Assembly (NCBI RefSeq): GCF_030362935.1 | Contig: NZ_JAUCDY010000003.1 | Coordinates: forward strand, 180,025 to 244,024 | Reading direction: 5' to 3' | From: Thiopseudomonas acetoxidans | GTDB lineage: Bacteria; Pseudomonadota; Gammaproteobacteria; Pseudomonadales; Pseudomonadaceae | Length of the DNA: 64,000 nt | In this document: piece after piece, positions 7,187-16,920 of the stretch | How the letters are laid out: every line of letters begins with the position of its first letter | How positions within the stretch are numbered: the stretch's first letter is position 1 | Program-made: the position numbers and the translations under genes | Notes under the pieces: model-generated | Told to the model about the DNA's origin: nothing | What the model saw: the letters and a program-made list of their open reading frames with translations, nothing else | Databases searched by the model: none

Positions 7187-9435
7187 GCTTGTGTCTCCGC
7201 GTTGACTGAAACGTGCATACCCACTTGCGCACATAAGGTTAAAAAATTGGGGAAAGATGTCGCCACATGCTGGCTGTCATGGATATATATTGGCTGCGTA
7301 GCACGCAAAGAGGCCACACTGAAGGACATGGCTATGCGGTGATCACCATGCGCCCAAACTTCGCCGCCGCCCATTGGCCCGCCATCAATAATGATCCCGT
7401 CCGCTAACGTTTCTACTTGTACACCTAGCGTGGTTAAACCTTCGGCCATTACCTGAATGCGGTCGCATTCTTTAACCCGCAATTCTTCTGCGCCGCGCAA
7501 GACCGTTCGCCCTTGCGCACAGGCTGCTGCAATAAAGAGCACGGGAAACTCATCAATTGCCAGCGGAACCAACTCTTCTGGCACCTCTATACCTTTAAGC
7601 GAGGCACTGCGTACGCGAATATCCGCCACACGCTCACCGCCCACTTCACGAATACGCTCCAAGCTAATATCTGCACCCATTAATTTCAGGATATCGATAA
7701 CACCTGTGCGGGTTGGGTTAATGCCTACATGCTCAAGCACTAGCTCTGAGTTTTCCGCGATGCTGGCCGCCACCATAAAGAACGCCGCTGATGAGATATC
7801 TGCAGGCACTTCAATATGCGTGGCGGTGAGTTTATGTCCACTTTCAATTTTCGTTTTAGCGCCATGCACTTCTACCGGATAACCAAAACCTTGCAGCATG
7901 CGTTCGGAGTGATCGCGGGTTGGCGCAGGCTCCGTAACAGAAGTTGTACCTTTGGCATACATACCCGCCAGCAATAAGCAGGATTTAACCTGTGCGCTTG
8001 CCATTGGCATATCATAATGTATGCCGGTAAGTGGATGACCACCACGGATAGTTAAGGGTGGACGCCCTTCTGCTGCTGTCTCAATCATCGCACCCATTTC
8101 ACGTAGCGGCTTGGCGATACGGTTCATTGGCCGTTTAGTTAGCGAGGCATCACCAGTTAAGATGGTATCAAAAGCTTGTCCAGCTAAAATTCCAGACAGC
8201 AAACGCATGGTAGTGCCTGAGTTGCCGACATAAATAGGTCCCGGTGGCGCTTGTAAACCATGTAGCCCCACGCCATAAATGACAACGCGTCCTTCGTGTG
8301 GACCTTCAATCACCACACCCATGTCGCGAAATGCTTGGATAGTAGCCAAAGCATCTTCACCTTCCAAAAAGCCTTCAACTTCGGTCGTACCCTCAGCTAA
8401 TGAGCCCAGCATAATAGCGCGGTGGGAAATTGACTTATCACCCGGCACACGAATGCACCCGTTAACATTACCGCCAGGGTTGGCGAGAAAAACCAAATCA
8501 TTATCAAGCATAGTTTGTATATAAGCCCGTTGTGCCAAAATTGTATTAAAGTGTTCGCGTGCAGCGCGTGCACGGGTGAAAACCCCCAGTAAGTAGTGAC
8601 TGTCACCCTCTGCTATTGCTTGGCGCAGCACGACCAAATCCGCATTAAGCTCATCCAGTTGATGCAGCACTGCGTCCTTGTTGGATAGAAAAATGTCATG
8701 CCACATCACCGGGTCACTGGCGGCAATGCGGGTGAAGTCACGAAAACCACCTGCGGCATAGCGAAAAATTTCTAGGTTTTCGCTGCGTTTAGCCAGAGAA
8801 TCAACCAAACCAAACGCCAGCAAATGCGGTAAATGGCTGGTGGCTGCCAACACACGGTCGTGGCTTTGCACATCCATGCATTCCACATCGGCACCAGTCG
8901 CCGACCACAGCTGGCGCACTCTAGTCAAAGCTAGCTCAGCGGTGTGCGCATGAGGCGTTAAAATAACTTTGTGATGCTTAAATAACGTAGCATCCGCGGC
9001 GGTTACTCCACTGCGCTCCGAACCGGCTATTGGATGGGCCGGCACAAGATTATGCGGCAAGTAGCCAAACGCACGTTGCGCAGCGGCAACAAAAACGCCT
9101 TTTACACTCCCCACATCGGTAATGACACAGGAGTCAGCCAGTTTAAGTTGCGCCAATTGTTGCAGTATTTTTTCTGTCGCCAAGACAGGCACTGCCAGCA
9201 CTATGGTATCGGCGTGCAGAACGGCGGCCGGCAAGTCTTGACTGGCACTGTCCACCACGCCCATGGCAACTGCTTGCTGACACGAATCCAGAACGGTATC
9301 CACACCTACAACCTCAGCATACAGGCGCGTTGGGCGTATTGCCTTAGCTAGGGATGAGCCAATTAAGCCCATACCCACAATGACCAGCCTACCTAATGTT
9401 GTTGTTTTTACTGTAGGCATAGCCTTATCAACCAT
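7183..9435 (-). CDS. Fused prephenate dehydrogenase / EPSP synthase
   Basis: A 750-residue bifunctional enzyme of aromatic amino acid synthesis. The first ~300 residues are a TyrA-type dehydrogenase (VIVGMGLIGSSLAKAIR NAD-binding motif, HPIAGSERSG substrate loop) acting on prephenate or arogenate. Residues ~310-745 are AroA, which joins shikimate-3-phosphate and PEP: PGDKSISHRAIML, GNSGTTMRLLSG and KECDRIQVMAEGL are visible. This fusion is characteristic of pseudomonads and relatives. The ATG at 9435 overlaps the hisC stop by 8 bases; a second in-frame ATG at 9420 (MPTVK) is possible. The stop overlaps cmk by 4 bases. Confidence 0.95.
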   Translation of the reverse strand: MVDKAMPTVKTTTLGRLVIVGMGLIGSSLAKAIRPTRLYAEVVGVDTVLDSCQQAVAMGVVDSASQDLPAAVLHADTIVLAVPVLATEKILQQLAQLKLADSCVITDVGSVKGVFVAAAQRAFGYLPHNLVPAHPIAGSERSGVTAADATLFKHHKVILTPHAHTAELALTRVRQLWSATGADVECMDVQSHDRVLAATSHLPHLLAFGLVDSLAKRSENLEIFRYAAGGFRDFTRIAASDPVMWHDIFLSNKDAVLHQLDELNADLVVLRQAIAEGDSHYLLGVFTRARAAREHFNTILAQRAYIQTMLDNDLVFLANPGGNVNGCIRVPGDKSISHRAIMLGSLAEGTTEVEGFLEGEDALATIQAFRDMGVVIEGPHEGRVVIYGVGLHGLQAPPGPIYVGNSGTTMRLLSGILAGQAFDTILTGDASLTKRPMNRIAKPLREMGAMIETAAEGRPPLTIRGGHPLTGIHYDMPMASAQVKSCLLLAGMYAKGTTSVTEPAPTRDHSERMLQGFGYPVEVHGAKTKIESGHKLTATHIEVPADISSAAFFMVAASIAENSELVLEHVGINPTRTGVIDILKLMGADISLERIREVGGERVADIRVRSASLKGIEVPEELVPLAIDEFPVLFIAAACAQGRTVLRGAEELRVKECDRIQVMAEGLTTLGVQVETLADGIIIDGGPMGGGEVWAHGDHRIAMSFSVASLRATQPIYIHDSQHVATSFPNFLTLCAQVGMHVSVNAETQA

Positions 9436-10540
9436 CGGATAAAATCTGTTTTAACACAGTCAGAAAGCGCGCGTTTTCTTCATGAGTGCCTATGGAAACC
9501 CGTAAAAAATTAGGCATGCCATAGCCTGCGACTGGGCGCACAATAACGCCGCGCTCCAGTAAAGCTTGGTTAATTGCGCTGGCATCCTGTTGGAAATCAA
9601 CCGCAATAAAGTTGCCCTTTGAGTTAATCCATCGTAAGCCCAAGGCATTCAGTCCTAACTCCAACTGCTCCATACCCTGCTCGTTTGCCTGACGGCTGCG
9701 GAATAAATAATCCTCATCCTCAAGTGCAGCGCAGGCGGCAACTAGCGCCAAGCTGTTGACGTTAAAGGGTTCACGAATACGGTTGATTACATCGGCAATT
9801 TGCGCTGAGGAAATCGAGTAGCCGACCCGTAAACCGGCTAAACCATATGCCTTAGAGAAGGTGCGAGTCACAATTAAATTGGGATAGTTAGCCAAGTATT
9901 TCATACCGTCTGGCAACTCTGAACTGGCGGCATATTCAATATAGGCTTCATCCAGCACCACTATCACATGCTCCGGTACAGCGGCTAAAAACTGCTCTAG
10001 ACTGGTGACATCAAACCAAGTGCCGGTTGGGTTATTAGGATTGGCAACGAATACCACACGGGTGTTTTCGTCAATCTCTTGCAGCATCGCTTCAAGATCA
10101 TGACCGTAGTCTTTGGCTGGCACCACACGGCACTCAGCACCAGCGATAGTGGTGGCTATGGGGTAAACAGCAAACGCATACTGACTGAATACTGCGTTCA
10201 AACCCGGCGCAAGCCAGGCTTGTGCTACTAAGTCCAAAATATCGTTGGAGCCATTACCCAAGGTGACTTGCTCAGGCTCAACGCCATAATGCTCAGCCAG
10301 CTTTTGCTTAAGTATAAAACCATTACCGTCAGGATAGCGGGTTAACTCAGGCAGCTCTTTTTCTATTGCTGTCAACACCTTAGGGCTAGGTCCTAAAGGG
10401 TTTTCATTGCTGGCCAGTTTAACAATATCGGCTGGATTTAAGTCTAATTCACGCGCCAGTTCTTCTATAGGCTTGCCCGGAACATAGGGAGAGAGTCCTT
10501 GCAGATTAGGGCGCGCCAACGCTAAAAAATTACAGGTCAT
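9428..10540 (-). CDS. hisC: Histidinol-phosphate aminotransferase
   Basis: A 370-residue PLP enzyme of fold type I. The N-terminal PGKPIEELAREL, ANPNNPTGTW, LDEAYIEYA and the PLP-lysine motif TRTFSKAYGLAGLRVGY (Lys230) are all present. In this operon position pseudomonads carry HisC2, which can act on histidinol phosphate and probably also on aromatic keto acids, suiting a cluster of phenylalanine and tyrosine genes. It lies 22 bases after pheA and overlaps the tyrA-aroA start, so it is cotranscribed. The substrate split between histidine and aromatic amino acids cannot be read from the sequence. Confidence 0.94.
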   Translation of the reverse strand: MTCNFLALARPNLQGLSPYVPGKPIEELARELDLNPADIVKLASNENPLGPSPKVLTAIEKELPELTRYPDGNGFILKQKLAEHYGVEPEQVTLGNGSNDILDLVAQAWLAPGLNAVFSQYAFAVYPIATTIAGAECRVVPAKDYGHDLEAMLQEIDENTRVVFVANPNNPTGTWFDVTSLEQFLAAVPEHVIVVLDEAYIEYAASSELPDGMKYLANYPNLIVTRTFSKAYGLAGLRVGYSISSAQIADVINRIREPFNVNSLALVAACAALEDEDYLFRSRQANEQGMEQLELGLNALGLRWINSKGNFIAVDFQQDASAINQALLERGVIVRPVAGYGMPNFLRVSIGTHEENARFLTVLKQILSDG

Positions 10541-10562
10541 ATAATAGTTGCCTTTGGCTTGG

Positions 10563-11657
10563 TTAGAGCACAGCTTTTGGATAAGAGCCTAATACTTTGA
10601 CGCCTACCGATTTTGCGGTAATTTTCTCAAGCGCATCTTTAACCAGTGGGCTCTTTTGGTGGCCGACTAAGTCAATAAAAAACACATAGGTCCACTTACC
10701 ACTGCGTGATGGACGCGTTTCAATGCGGGTTAAGTCAACACCGTTGTCATGGAAAGGTATCAAAAGCTCGTGCAATGCACCGGGCTTATTGCTTACCGAG
10801 ACAATTACGGAGGTTTTATCCTCGCCTGATGGCGGCACTGCGTCATTACCAATAATCAAAAAACGTGTTGAGTTATCGGGACGGTCTTCAATTTTTTCAG
10901 CTAGAACAGTTAAACCGTAAAGCTTTGCGGCCATATCGCCAGCGATTGCCGCACTACTCCACTCGCTTTTAACTCGTTTAGCTGCTTCAGCGTTACTAGA
11001 AACGGCGACGCGTTCAACATTCGGATAGTGAGCATCCAGCCATTTGCGGCACTGCGCTAACGACTGGGCATGAGAGTAAATGCGGGTAATGTGATCGGTT
11101 TTCGTGTTCTCACCCACCAGCAAGTGATGGTGGATGCGCAGCTCGACTTCACCGGTAATAGAGATATCGTGCTCTAAAAAGCTATCCAGCGTGTGGTTGA
11201 TCGCACCCTCGGTCGAGTTTTCCACCGGCACTACGCCGTAGCTAACAGCGCCAGCCACGACCTCACGAAAAATCTCATCAATAGCCGCCATGGGCTTGGC
11301 AATCACTGACTGTCCGAAATGCTTTAATGCCGCAGCGTGCGAAAACGTACCTTCTGGGCCTAGATAAGCCACTGTTAAGGGCTTTTCGAGTGCTAAACAG
11401 GCGGACATAATCTCGCGGAATAGACGTGCTGTTACCTCACTGTCCAGGGGGCCTTTGTTCAGCTCCATAATGCGTTTCAACACCTGAGCCTCACGCTCGG
11501 GTCGATAAAACACGGGCAGCTCTCCTTCCGCAAGATTCGCCTCTTTGACGCGACCCACTTCTTGAGCACAGCTGGCACGCTCGTTGATTAGCTCAAGGAT
11601 TTTCTCATCAAGGCTATCAATGCGTACACGTAGTGCCTGCAATTCTTGTTCGCTCAT
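10563..11657 (-). CDS. pheA: Chorismate mutase / prephenate dehydratase (P-protein)
   Basis: A 364-residue bifunctional enzyme converting chorismate to phenylpyruvate. The AroQ chorismate mutase domain fills about residues 1-90 (LRVRIDSLDEKILELINERA), the dehydratase about 95-275 (VAYLGPEGTFSHAAA; VPVENSTEGAINHTLD), and an ACT domain follows with the phenylalanine-binding-type segment LTRIETRPSR (ETRP where many homologues have ESRP). The ATG directly abuts the serC stop codon, indicating tight coupling. Feedback inhibition by phenylalanine is expected from the ACT domain. Confidence 0.96.
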   Translation of the reverse strand: MSEQELQALRVRIDSLDEKILELINERASCAQEVGRVKEANLAEGELPVFYRPEREAQVLKRIMELNKGPLDSEVTARLFREIMSACLALEKPLTVAYLGPEGTFSHAAALKHFGQSVIAKPMAAIDEIFREVVAGAVSYGVVPVENSTEGAINHTLDSFLEHDISITGEVELRIHHHLLVGENTKTDHITRIYSHAQSLAQCRKWLDAHYPNVERVAVSSNAEAAKRVKSEWSSAAIAGDMAAKLYGLTVLAEKIEDRPDNSTRFLIIGNDAVPPSGEDKTSVIVSVSNKPGALHELLIPFHDNGVDLTRIETRPSRSGKWTYVFFIDLVGHQKSPLVKDALEKITAKSVGVKVLGSYPKAVL

Positions 11658-12743
11658 TTAGGCTTTTTCCTTCTCAAAGGCTCGCATATAGTCAATCAAT
11701 GCTTCTACGGCAGCCATAGGGACTGCGTTATAAATCGAAGCACGCATGCCACCAACTGAGCGGTGACCCTGCAGATTAAGCAATGCTCGCTCTTGCGCAC
11801 CGGCTAAAAATGCTTGCTCCAAACGTGCATCCGCCAAACGAAACGGGATATTCATCCACGAACGGGCGCTTTTACTGATTGGGTTAGTATAAAAATCGCT
11901 CTTATCAATGTACTCATAAAGCAGGCGTTGCTTCTCAAAGTTAAGCTTGGCCATACCTTCAACACCGCCCTGCTCTTTAAGCCACTTAAATACCAAACCG
12001 GATAAGTACCATGAGAACGTAGGTGGCGTGTTGTACATCGAACCGTTGTCCGCTGCTACTTTATAATCAAGCATAGTTGGGCAGCTAGCACGCGCCTTAC
12101 CCAGCAAGTCTTCGCGCACAATGGCGACGACCAAACCGCTAGGACCGATATTTTTCTGTGCACCCGCGTAGATCATGCCAAAACGGCTTACATCAACTGG
12201 TCGAGATAAAATATCGGAAGACATATCCGCTACTAGGGGTACGTCTCCTGATTCAGGAATCCAGTCAAACTGCAGACCACCGATAGTTTCATTGGTGGTG
12301 TAGTGCACATAGGCAGCTTGTTTATTCAGCTGCCATTCGTTTTGTCCAGGAATAGAAAAATAGTCATATTTTTTAGCAGAAGCAGCCACATTGATATTTC
12401 CATAACGTCGAGCTTCATCAATGCTTTTGCGCGACCAAATGCCGGTATCGATGTAATCAGCACTGCTGCTTTCCGGCAAAAAATTCAGTGGAATTTGTGC
12501 AAATTGTTGACTGGCACCGCCCTGCATAAACAGCACTTTGTAGTGTTCAGGGATGCTCAGTAAATCGCGCAGATCTTGCTCTGCCTGATTCGCGACTCCC
12601 ACAAACTCATCACTGCGATGGCTCATTTCCATGATGGAAACGCCTTTACTCTGCCAGTCTAACAGTTCTTTTTGTGCCTGCTGTAGCACTGCCTCAGGAA
12701 GTGCCGCAGGACCTGCGCAAAAGTTATAGGCTCTTTTAGTCAT
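11658..12743 (-). CDS. serC: Phosphoserine aminotransferase
   Basis: A 361-residue PLP enzyme that makes phosphoserine from 3-phosphohydroxypyruvate with glutamate and also serves pyridoxine synthesis. The N-terminal YNFCAGPAALPEAVL, the GGASQQFA phosphate loop and the PLP-lysine motif IYAGAQKNIGPSG (Lys197) are clear. It starts 6 bases after gyrA stops and ends where pheA starts, so it belongs to the gyrA-rpsA operon. Confidence 0.97.
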   Translation of the reverse strand: MTKRAYNFCAGPAALPEAVLQQAQKELLDWQSKGVSIMEMSHRSDEFVGVANQAEQDLRDLLSIPEHYKVLFMQGGASQQFAQIPLNFLPESSSADYIDTGIWSRKSIDEARRYGNINVAASAKKYDYFSIPGQNEWQLNKQAAYVHYTTNETIGGLQFDWIPESGDVPLVADMSSDILSRPVDVSRFGMIYAGAQKNIGPSGLVVAIVREDLLGKARASCPTMLDYKVAADNGSMYNTPPTFSWYLSGLVFKWLKEQGGVEGMAKLNFEKQRLLYEYIDKSDFYTNPISKSARSWMNIPFRLADARLEQAFLAGAQERALLNLQGHRSVGGMRASIYNAVPMAAVEALIDYMRAFEKEKA

Positions 12744-12749
12744 GGAGTT

Positions 12750-15491
12750 TTACTCTTGATTGGTTGCAGATTCTGTTGAGTCCTGCGCGGCATCGGTATC
12801 AGCGTCCGCCTCAGTCTCATCCAGTGGTAAGTCATCAGTATCAGAAGGCTCTTGTACCCGTTCAATGCCCACCAAGTGTTCATCTTTGGACAAACGAATA
12901 AGAGTAACGCCTTGGGTGTTGCGCGACTGACTGGAAATCTCATCAACACGGGTACGTACTAGGGTGCCCTGGTCAGAAATCAACATGATTTCCTCTCCGT
13001 CGTGCACCTGCACCGCTCCGACCAATGCGCCGTTACGCTCATTTTGCACTTGTGCGATAACACCCTGCCCGCCACGTCCACGCAGTGGGAACTCGCTAAG
13101 CGAGGTGCGCTTGCCATAGCCTTTTTCTGAAGCTGTCAGGATGTAAGCCTCTTGCTCAGGAATTAGCATGGAGATTAAGCGTTGCCCTTCTGGTAAACGC
13201 ATACCGCGCACACCACGAGCCGTACGACCCATTTGGCGAACTTTGCTTTCTTTGAAACGAATCACTTTGCCGCCGTCAGAGAACAGCATGACATGCTTGG
13301 AGCCATCAGTAATAGCTGCAGCAATCAGGGTATCTCCCTCATCTAAGCGCAAGGCAATCAGACCTGAGGTACGCGGGCGACGGAACTGAATGAGTGGTGT
13401 TTTCTTGACTGTACCTTTGGCGGTCGCCATAAAGATGTAGGCACCGTCGGCTTCGTCATACTCCAGCTCATCCGTGCTGTCATCTTCATCCTGCTCAACT
13501 GCAGTATCCGCGACCTCGATAACCTCATCGTCATCATTGTCGTCTTCACCGGCTTGTGCATTAAGTGCTTCTAGGTCAATTTCCAGCATCGCGGTAATGC
13601 GCTCGCCTTCTTCCAATGGGAGCAAGTTGACCAGTGGACGACCACGTGAGGTGCGTGACGCTTCCGGGATTTCAAAGGTGCGCAACCAGTACACTTTACC
13701 TTTACTGGAGAACAGCAGTAGCGTGGCATGGCTGTTAGCTACCAATAGATGTTCGATATAGTCTTCTTCTTTAACGCCTGTGGCTGACTTGCCACGACCA
13801 CCGCGACGTTGCGCTTGATACACCTCAAGCGGCTGACTCTTGGCATAACCACCGTGCGAGATAGTCACTACACGTTCTTCTTCAGGAATCAGGTCAGCAA
13901 TGGTCAAATCAACCTGTGATGCGCAGATTTCCGTACGACGTTCATCGCCATAATCACGCTTAATCTGTTGCAGCTCTTCACAAATCACTTCAAGTAAACG
14001 CTCTTCACTACCCAAAATGGCCAGCAGCTCGCCTATTTGTTGCAGAATCTCCTGGTATTCGGTGAGCAGCTTTTCATGCTCCAGCCCTGTTAGGCGGTGC
14101 AAGCGTAATTCTAGAATGGCTTGCGCCTGTTCTGGCGATAGGTAATACAGCCCTTCACGCAAACCATATTGTTCAGCGAGTCCATCTGGACGGCATGATT
14201 CTGCGCCAGCGCGCTCAACCATTTCCACCACAGAGCCTGATGCCCAGCCCACTGCCAATAAACGCTCTTTAGCTTCTGCTGGCGTGGGCGATTTTTTGAT
14301 TAGCTCAATAACTGGGTCAATATTGGATAATGCAACAGCTTGGCCTTCTAAAATATGGCCTCGCTCACGTGCTTTACGCAGTTCAAATACGGTACGGCGG
14401 GTCACCACTTCGCGGCGGTGACGCACAAACACTTCAAGCAGATCCTTAAGGTTCAGCAAACGCGGCTGGCCATCGACCAATGCGACAGTGTTAATACCAA
14501 ACACCGTTTGCATCTGGGTTTGCGCATAGAGGTTATTCAGTACTACCTCTGGCACTTCACCACGACGCAGCTCAATGACAACGCGCATACCGTCTTTATC
14601 AGACTCATCACGTAATTCACTGATACCTTCGATTTTCTTTTCTTTAACTAACTCAGCGATTTTTTCAATCAGCCTAGCTTTGTTGACCTGATAGGGCAGC
14701 TCATTAATAACAATTTGCTGACGTCCGCCTACTTTATCAATGTCTTCAACCTCAGTGCGCGCACGAATATGAACACGGCCACGACCGGTGCGGTAGGCCT
14801 CGATAATACCGGCGCGCCCATTAATAATCGCCGCCGTTGGAAAGTCTGGTCCGGGAATGAACTGCATCAAATCATCAACGCTAATCTCGGGGTTCTCAAT
14901 CAGCGCCAAGCAGCCATTAATGACTTCAGTGAGGTTGTGAGGTGGAATATTGGTGGCCATACCCACCGCAATACCAGAAGAGCCGTTGATTAGTAGGTTG
15001 GGAACTTTTGTCGGCATAACCGCCGGGATTTGCTCGGTACCATCGTAGTTGGGTACCCAGTCAACGGTTTCTTTATCCAAGTCAGCTAGCAATTCGTGCG
15101 CTAACTTAGCCATACGCACTTCGGTATAACGCATTGCTGCAGCGCTATCACCATCAACCGAACCAAAGTTACCCTGACCATCTACCAGCATGTAGCGCAA
15201 TGAAAATGGCTGCGCCATCCGTACAATGGTGTCGTATACAGCAATATCACCGTGCGGGTGATATTTACCGATAACATCACCCACCACACGGGCAGATTTC
15301 TTGTAGGGTTTGTTCCAGTCATTACCCAGTTCTTTCATCGCAAATAGAACGCGACGGTGTACGGGTTTTAAACCGTCACGCGCATCGGGTAATGCACGGC
15401 CCACGATTACGCTCATGGCATAGTCGAGGTAGGATTGACGCATCTCATCTTCGATGCTGATCGGCAAAATTTCTTTGGCTATGTCACCCAT
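12750..15491 (-). CDS. gyrA: DNA gyrase subunit A (Ile at position 83)
   Basis: A 913-residue type II topoisomerase subunit that cuts and rejoins DNA to add negative supercoils. The catalytic tyrosine is Tyr122 (AMRYTEVRM), the GyrA box QRRGGRG is at 561-567, and the C-terminal DNA-wrapping domain follows. Two acidic stretches stand out: an insert at about 645-682 and a tail from about 880. The quinolone-resistance region reads HPHGDIAVYDT: residue 83 is Ile (codon ATT, 15243-15245) where P. aeruginosa has Thr and E. coli Ser; Asp87 is unchanged. Ile83 is a well-known fluoroquinolone-resistance change in Pseudomonas. First gene of its operon. Confidence 0.98.
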   Translation of the reverse strand: MGDIAKEILPISIEDEMRQSYLDYAMSVIVGRALPDARDGLKPVHRRVLFAMKELGNDWNKPYKKSARVVGDVIGKYHPHGDIAVYDTIVRMAQPFSLRYMLVDGQGNFGSVDGDSAAAMRYTEVRMAKLAHELLADLDKETVDWVPNYDGTEQIPAVMPTKVPNLLINGSSGIAVGMATNIPPHNLTEVINGCLALIENPEISVDDLMQFIPGPDFPTAAIINGRAGIIEAYRTGRGRVHIRARTEVEDIDKVGGRQQIVINELPYQVNKARLIEKIAELVKEKKIEGISELRDESDKDGMRVVIELRRGEVPEVVLNNLYAQTQMQTVFGINTVALVDGQPRLLNLKDLLEVFVRHRREVVTRRTVFELRKARERGHILEGQAVALSNIDPVIELIKKSPTPAEAKERLLAVGWASGSVVEMVERAGAESCRPDGLAEQYGLREGLYYLSPEQAQAILELRLHRLTGLEHEKLLTEYQEILQQIGELLAILGSEERLLEVICEELQQIKRDYGDERRTEICASQVDLTIADLIPEEERVVTISHGGYAKSQPLEVYQAQRRGGRGKSATGVKEEDYIEHLLVANSHATLLLFSSKGKVYWLRTFEIPEASRTSRGRPLVNLLPLEEGERITAMLEIDLEALNAQAGEDDNDDDEVIEVADTAVEQDEDDSTDELEYDEADGAYIFMATAKGTVKKTPLIQFRRPRTSGLIALRLDEGDTLIAAAITDGSKHVMLFSDGGKVIRFKESKVRQMGRTARGVRGMRLPEGQRLISMLIPEQEAYILTASEKGYGKRTSLSEFPLRGRGGQGVIAQVQNERNGALVGAVQVHDGEEIMLISDQGTLVRTRVDEISSQSRNTQGVTLIRLSKDEHLVGIERVQEPSDTDDLPLDETEADADTDAAQDSTESATNQE

Positions 15492-15536
15492 GGAAGCATG
15501 GTTCCTTATTGATTAGTGATGCAATTTAACTGGCGA

Positions 15537-15545
15537 AGTATAGCA
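15537..15545 (-). promoter_or_regulatory. Extended -10 promoter before gyrA
   Basis: On the minus strand TGCTATACT gives an extended -10 element (TGn-TATACT), about 45 bases before the gyrA start codon. No good -35 box is visible at 16-18 bp, consistent with an extended -10 promoter. It would drive the whole gyrA-to-rpsA block. Confidence 0.5.
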
Positions 15546-15630
15546 CATTTAGCTTTAGTCGCGCCTAGGGGTGCGTTGTAGTTGTGAAACCATTGACTTA
15601 ATATCCTTGCTTAGGCTTCATCGCTGGCAC

Positions 15631-16710
15631 TCAGTGCAGCGCTGCATGGCTCATTAACTGCTGCATTTTCTCCAACGTGGGCTGCTCAACCACTCCACGC
15701 TCGGTCACTATTACATCCACCAAATGTGCTGGAGTCACATCAAACACTGGATTAAACGCAGGCACAGATGCAGCTATTTGCACTCCCGCTACTGTAAACA
15801 GCTCATCGGCCGTGCGTTCTTCAATCACGATATCGGCGCCTGTTTGCAGTTGCATATCAATCGTTGAACTGGGCGCGACCACCATCAAACGTACATCGTG
15901 ATAGCGGGCTAATACCGATAGCTGATACGTACCTATCTTGTTGGCCACATCGCCATTGGCCGTAATGCGATCCGCCCCCACAATCACCCACGTAATATCT
16001 CCTTCGCGCAATAAATGTGCAGCGGCTGAGTCAGCGTTCACCGTTAACGGAATTTTATCGCTGGCTAGCTCCCAAGCGGTTAAACGCGAGCCTTGCAACC
16101 AAGGGCGAGTCTCATCCACATGCACATGATTGACCAAACCTGCCAAGTACGCAGCGCGCACAACGCCTAAAGCTGTGCCGAAACCGCCGGTTGCCAAGGC
16201 CCCGGTATTGCAGTGGGTCAATACGTGCTGAGGCGCTTCGCAATGATGTCGAATAACCTCCATCCCCAGCTGCGCCATAATCAAATTGGCTTCACGATCG
16301 CTGTGATAAATCTCTAGCGCCGCCTGCTCCAGCAGAGGCAAAGGGGAGGTTTGGGCAGGAACTTTAGCTAAGACACTGCGCATACGCTCAATAGCCCAAA
16401 ATAAATTGACGGCTGTGGGTCTGGATGCAGCCAACTGTTGCAAATCCTCTTCCATGGCACTGCGCCAACTGTGCGGCTCATCCTGATAGCGCTGCCGCGC
16501 CGCCAATACCACAGCAAAAGCGGCAGCTATGCCAATAGCCGGCGCACCGCGTACCACCATATCGCTAATGGCCTGGGTCACTTGCACCGAGGTTTGGCAC
16601 TCAATCCAGCTTTCATTTAAAGGCAGCACGCGTTGATCCAGCAGCCATAAAGCGCCCTCTTTCCATTCAAGCGCCTTAATACGCTCAGCGGCTATCAGTT
16701 GTTCACGCAT
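15631..16710 (-). CDS. mtnA: S-methyl-5-thioribose-1-phosphate isomerase
   Basis: A 359-residue enzyme of the eIF2B-like isomerase family that turns methylthioribose-1-phosphate into methylthioribulose-1-phosphate in methionine salvage. Diagnostic segments are DMVVRGAPAIGIAAAF, LTHCNTGALATGGFGTALG (catalytic Cys) and GADRITANGDVANKIGTY (catalytic Asp). The start ATG 16710 (MREQLIAAERIKALEW) matches family N-termini and follows GGGTGAAAACG; a GTG three codons earlier is less likely. It is divergent from a methylthioadenosine deaminase gene, and both act in the same salvage route. Confidence 0.95.
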   Translation of the reverse strand: MREQLIAAERIKALEWKEGALWLLDQRVLPLNESWIECQTSVQVTQAISDMVVRGAPAIGIAAAFAVVLAARQRYQDEPHSWRSAMEEDLQQLAASRPTAVNLFWAIERMRSVLAKVPAQTSPLPLLEQAALEIYHSDREANLIMAQLGMEVIRHHCEAPQHVLTHCNTGALATGGFGTALGVVRAAYLAGLVNHVHVDETRPWLQGSRLTAWELASDKIPLTVNADSAAAHLLREGDITWVIVGADRITANGDVANKIGTYQLSVLARYHDVRLMVVAPSSTIDMQLQTGADIVIEERTADELFTVAGVQIAASVPAFNPVFDVTPAHLVDVIVTERGVVEQPTLEKMQQLMSHAALH

Positions 16711-16883
16711 CGTTTTCACCCGTAGAAAAATGCGGTGTAGTATAAAGGATGCGTGGCAAAAGTGCCTGTACCTCGCACAATAGAATGTCTTGCTTTAGTC
16801 GGTATTGCTGACAAACGTCCTGCATCCTCGGCGAATAGCTGAAATTCTTAACCTGCCAGCTGCTCTCTTGCAGCTGCTTTGGC

Positions 16884-16889
16884 TATACT
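16884..16889 (+). promoter_or_regulatory. -10 element before the methylthioadenosine deaminase gene
   Basis: TATACT lies 31 bases before the start codon at 16921; no convincing -35 box is seen at standard spacing. Its position inside the upstream extension of the reading frame supports the downstream start. The 210-base gap between this gene and divergent mtnA holds no other recognised feature. Confidence 0.4.
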
Positions 16890-16920
16890 CTGCCACTTGA
16901 ATATTCCAAGGATTTTTTGC

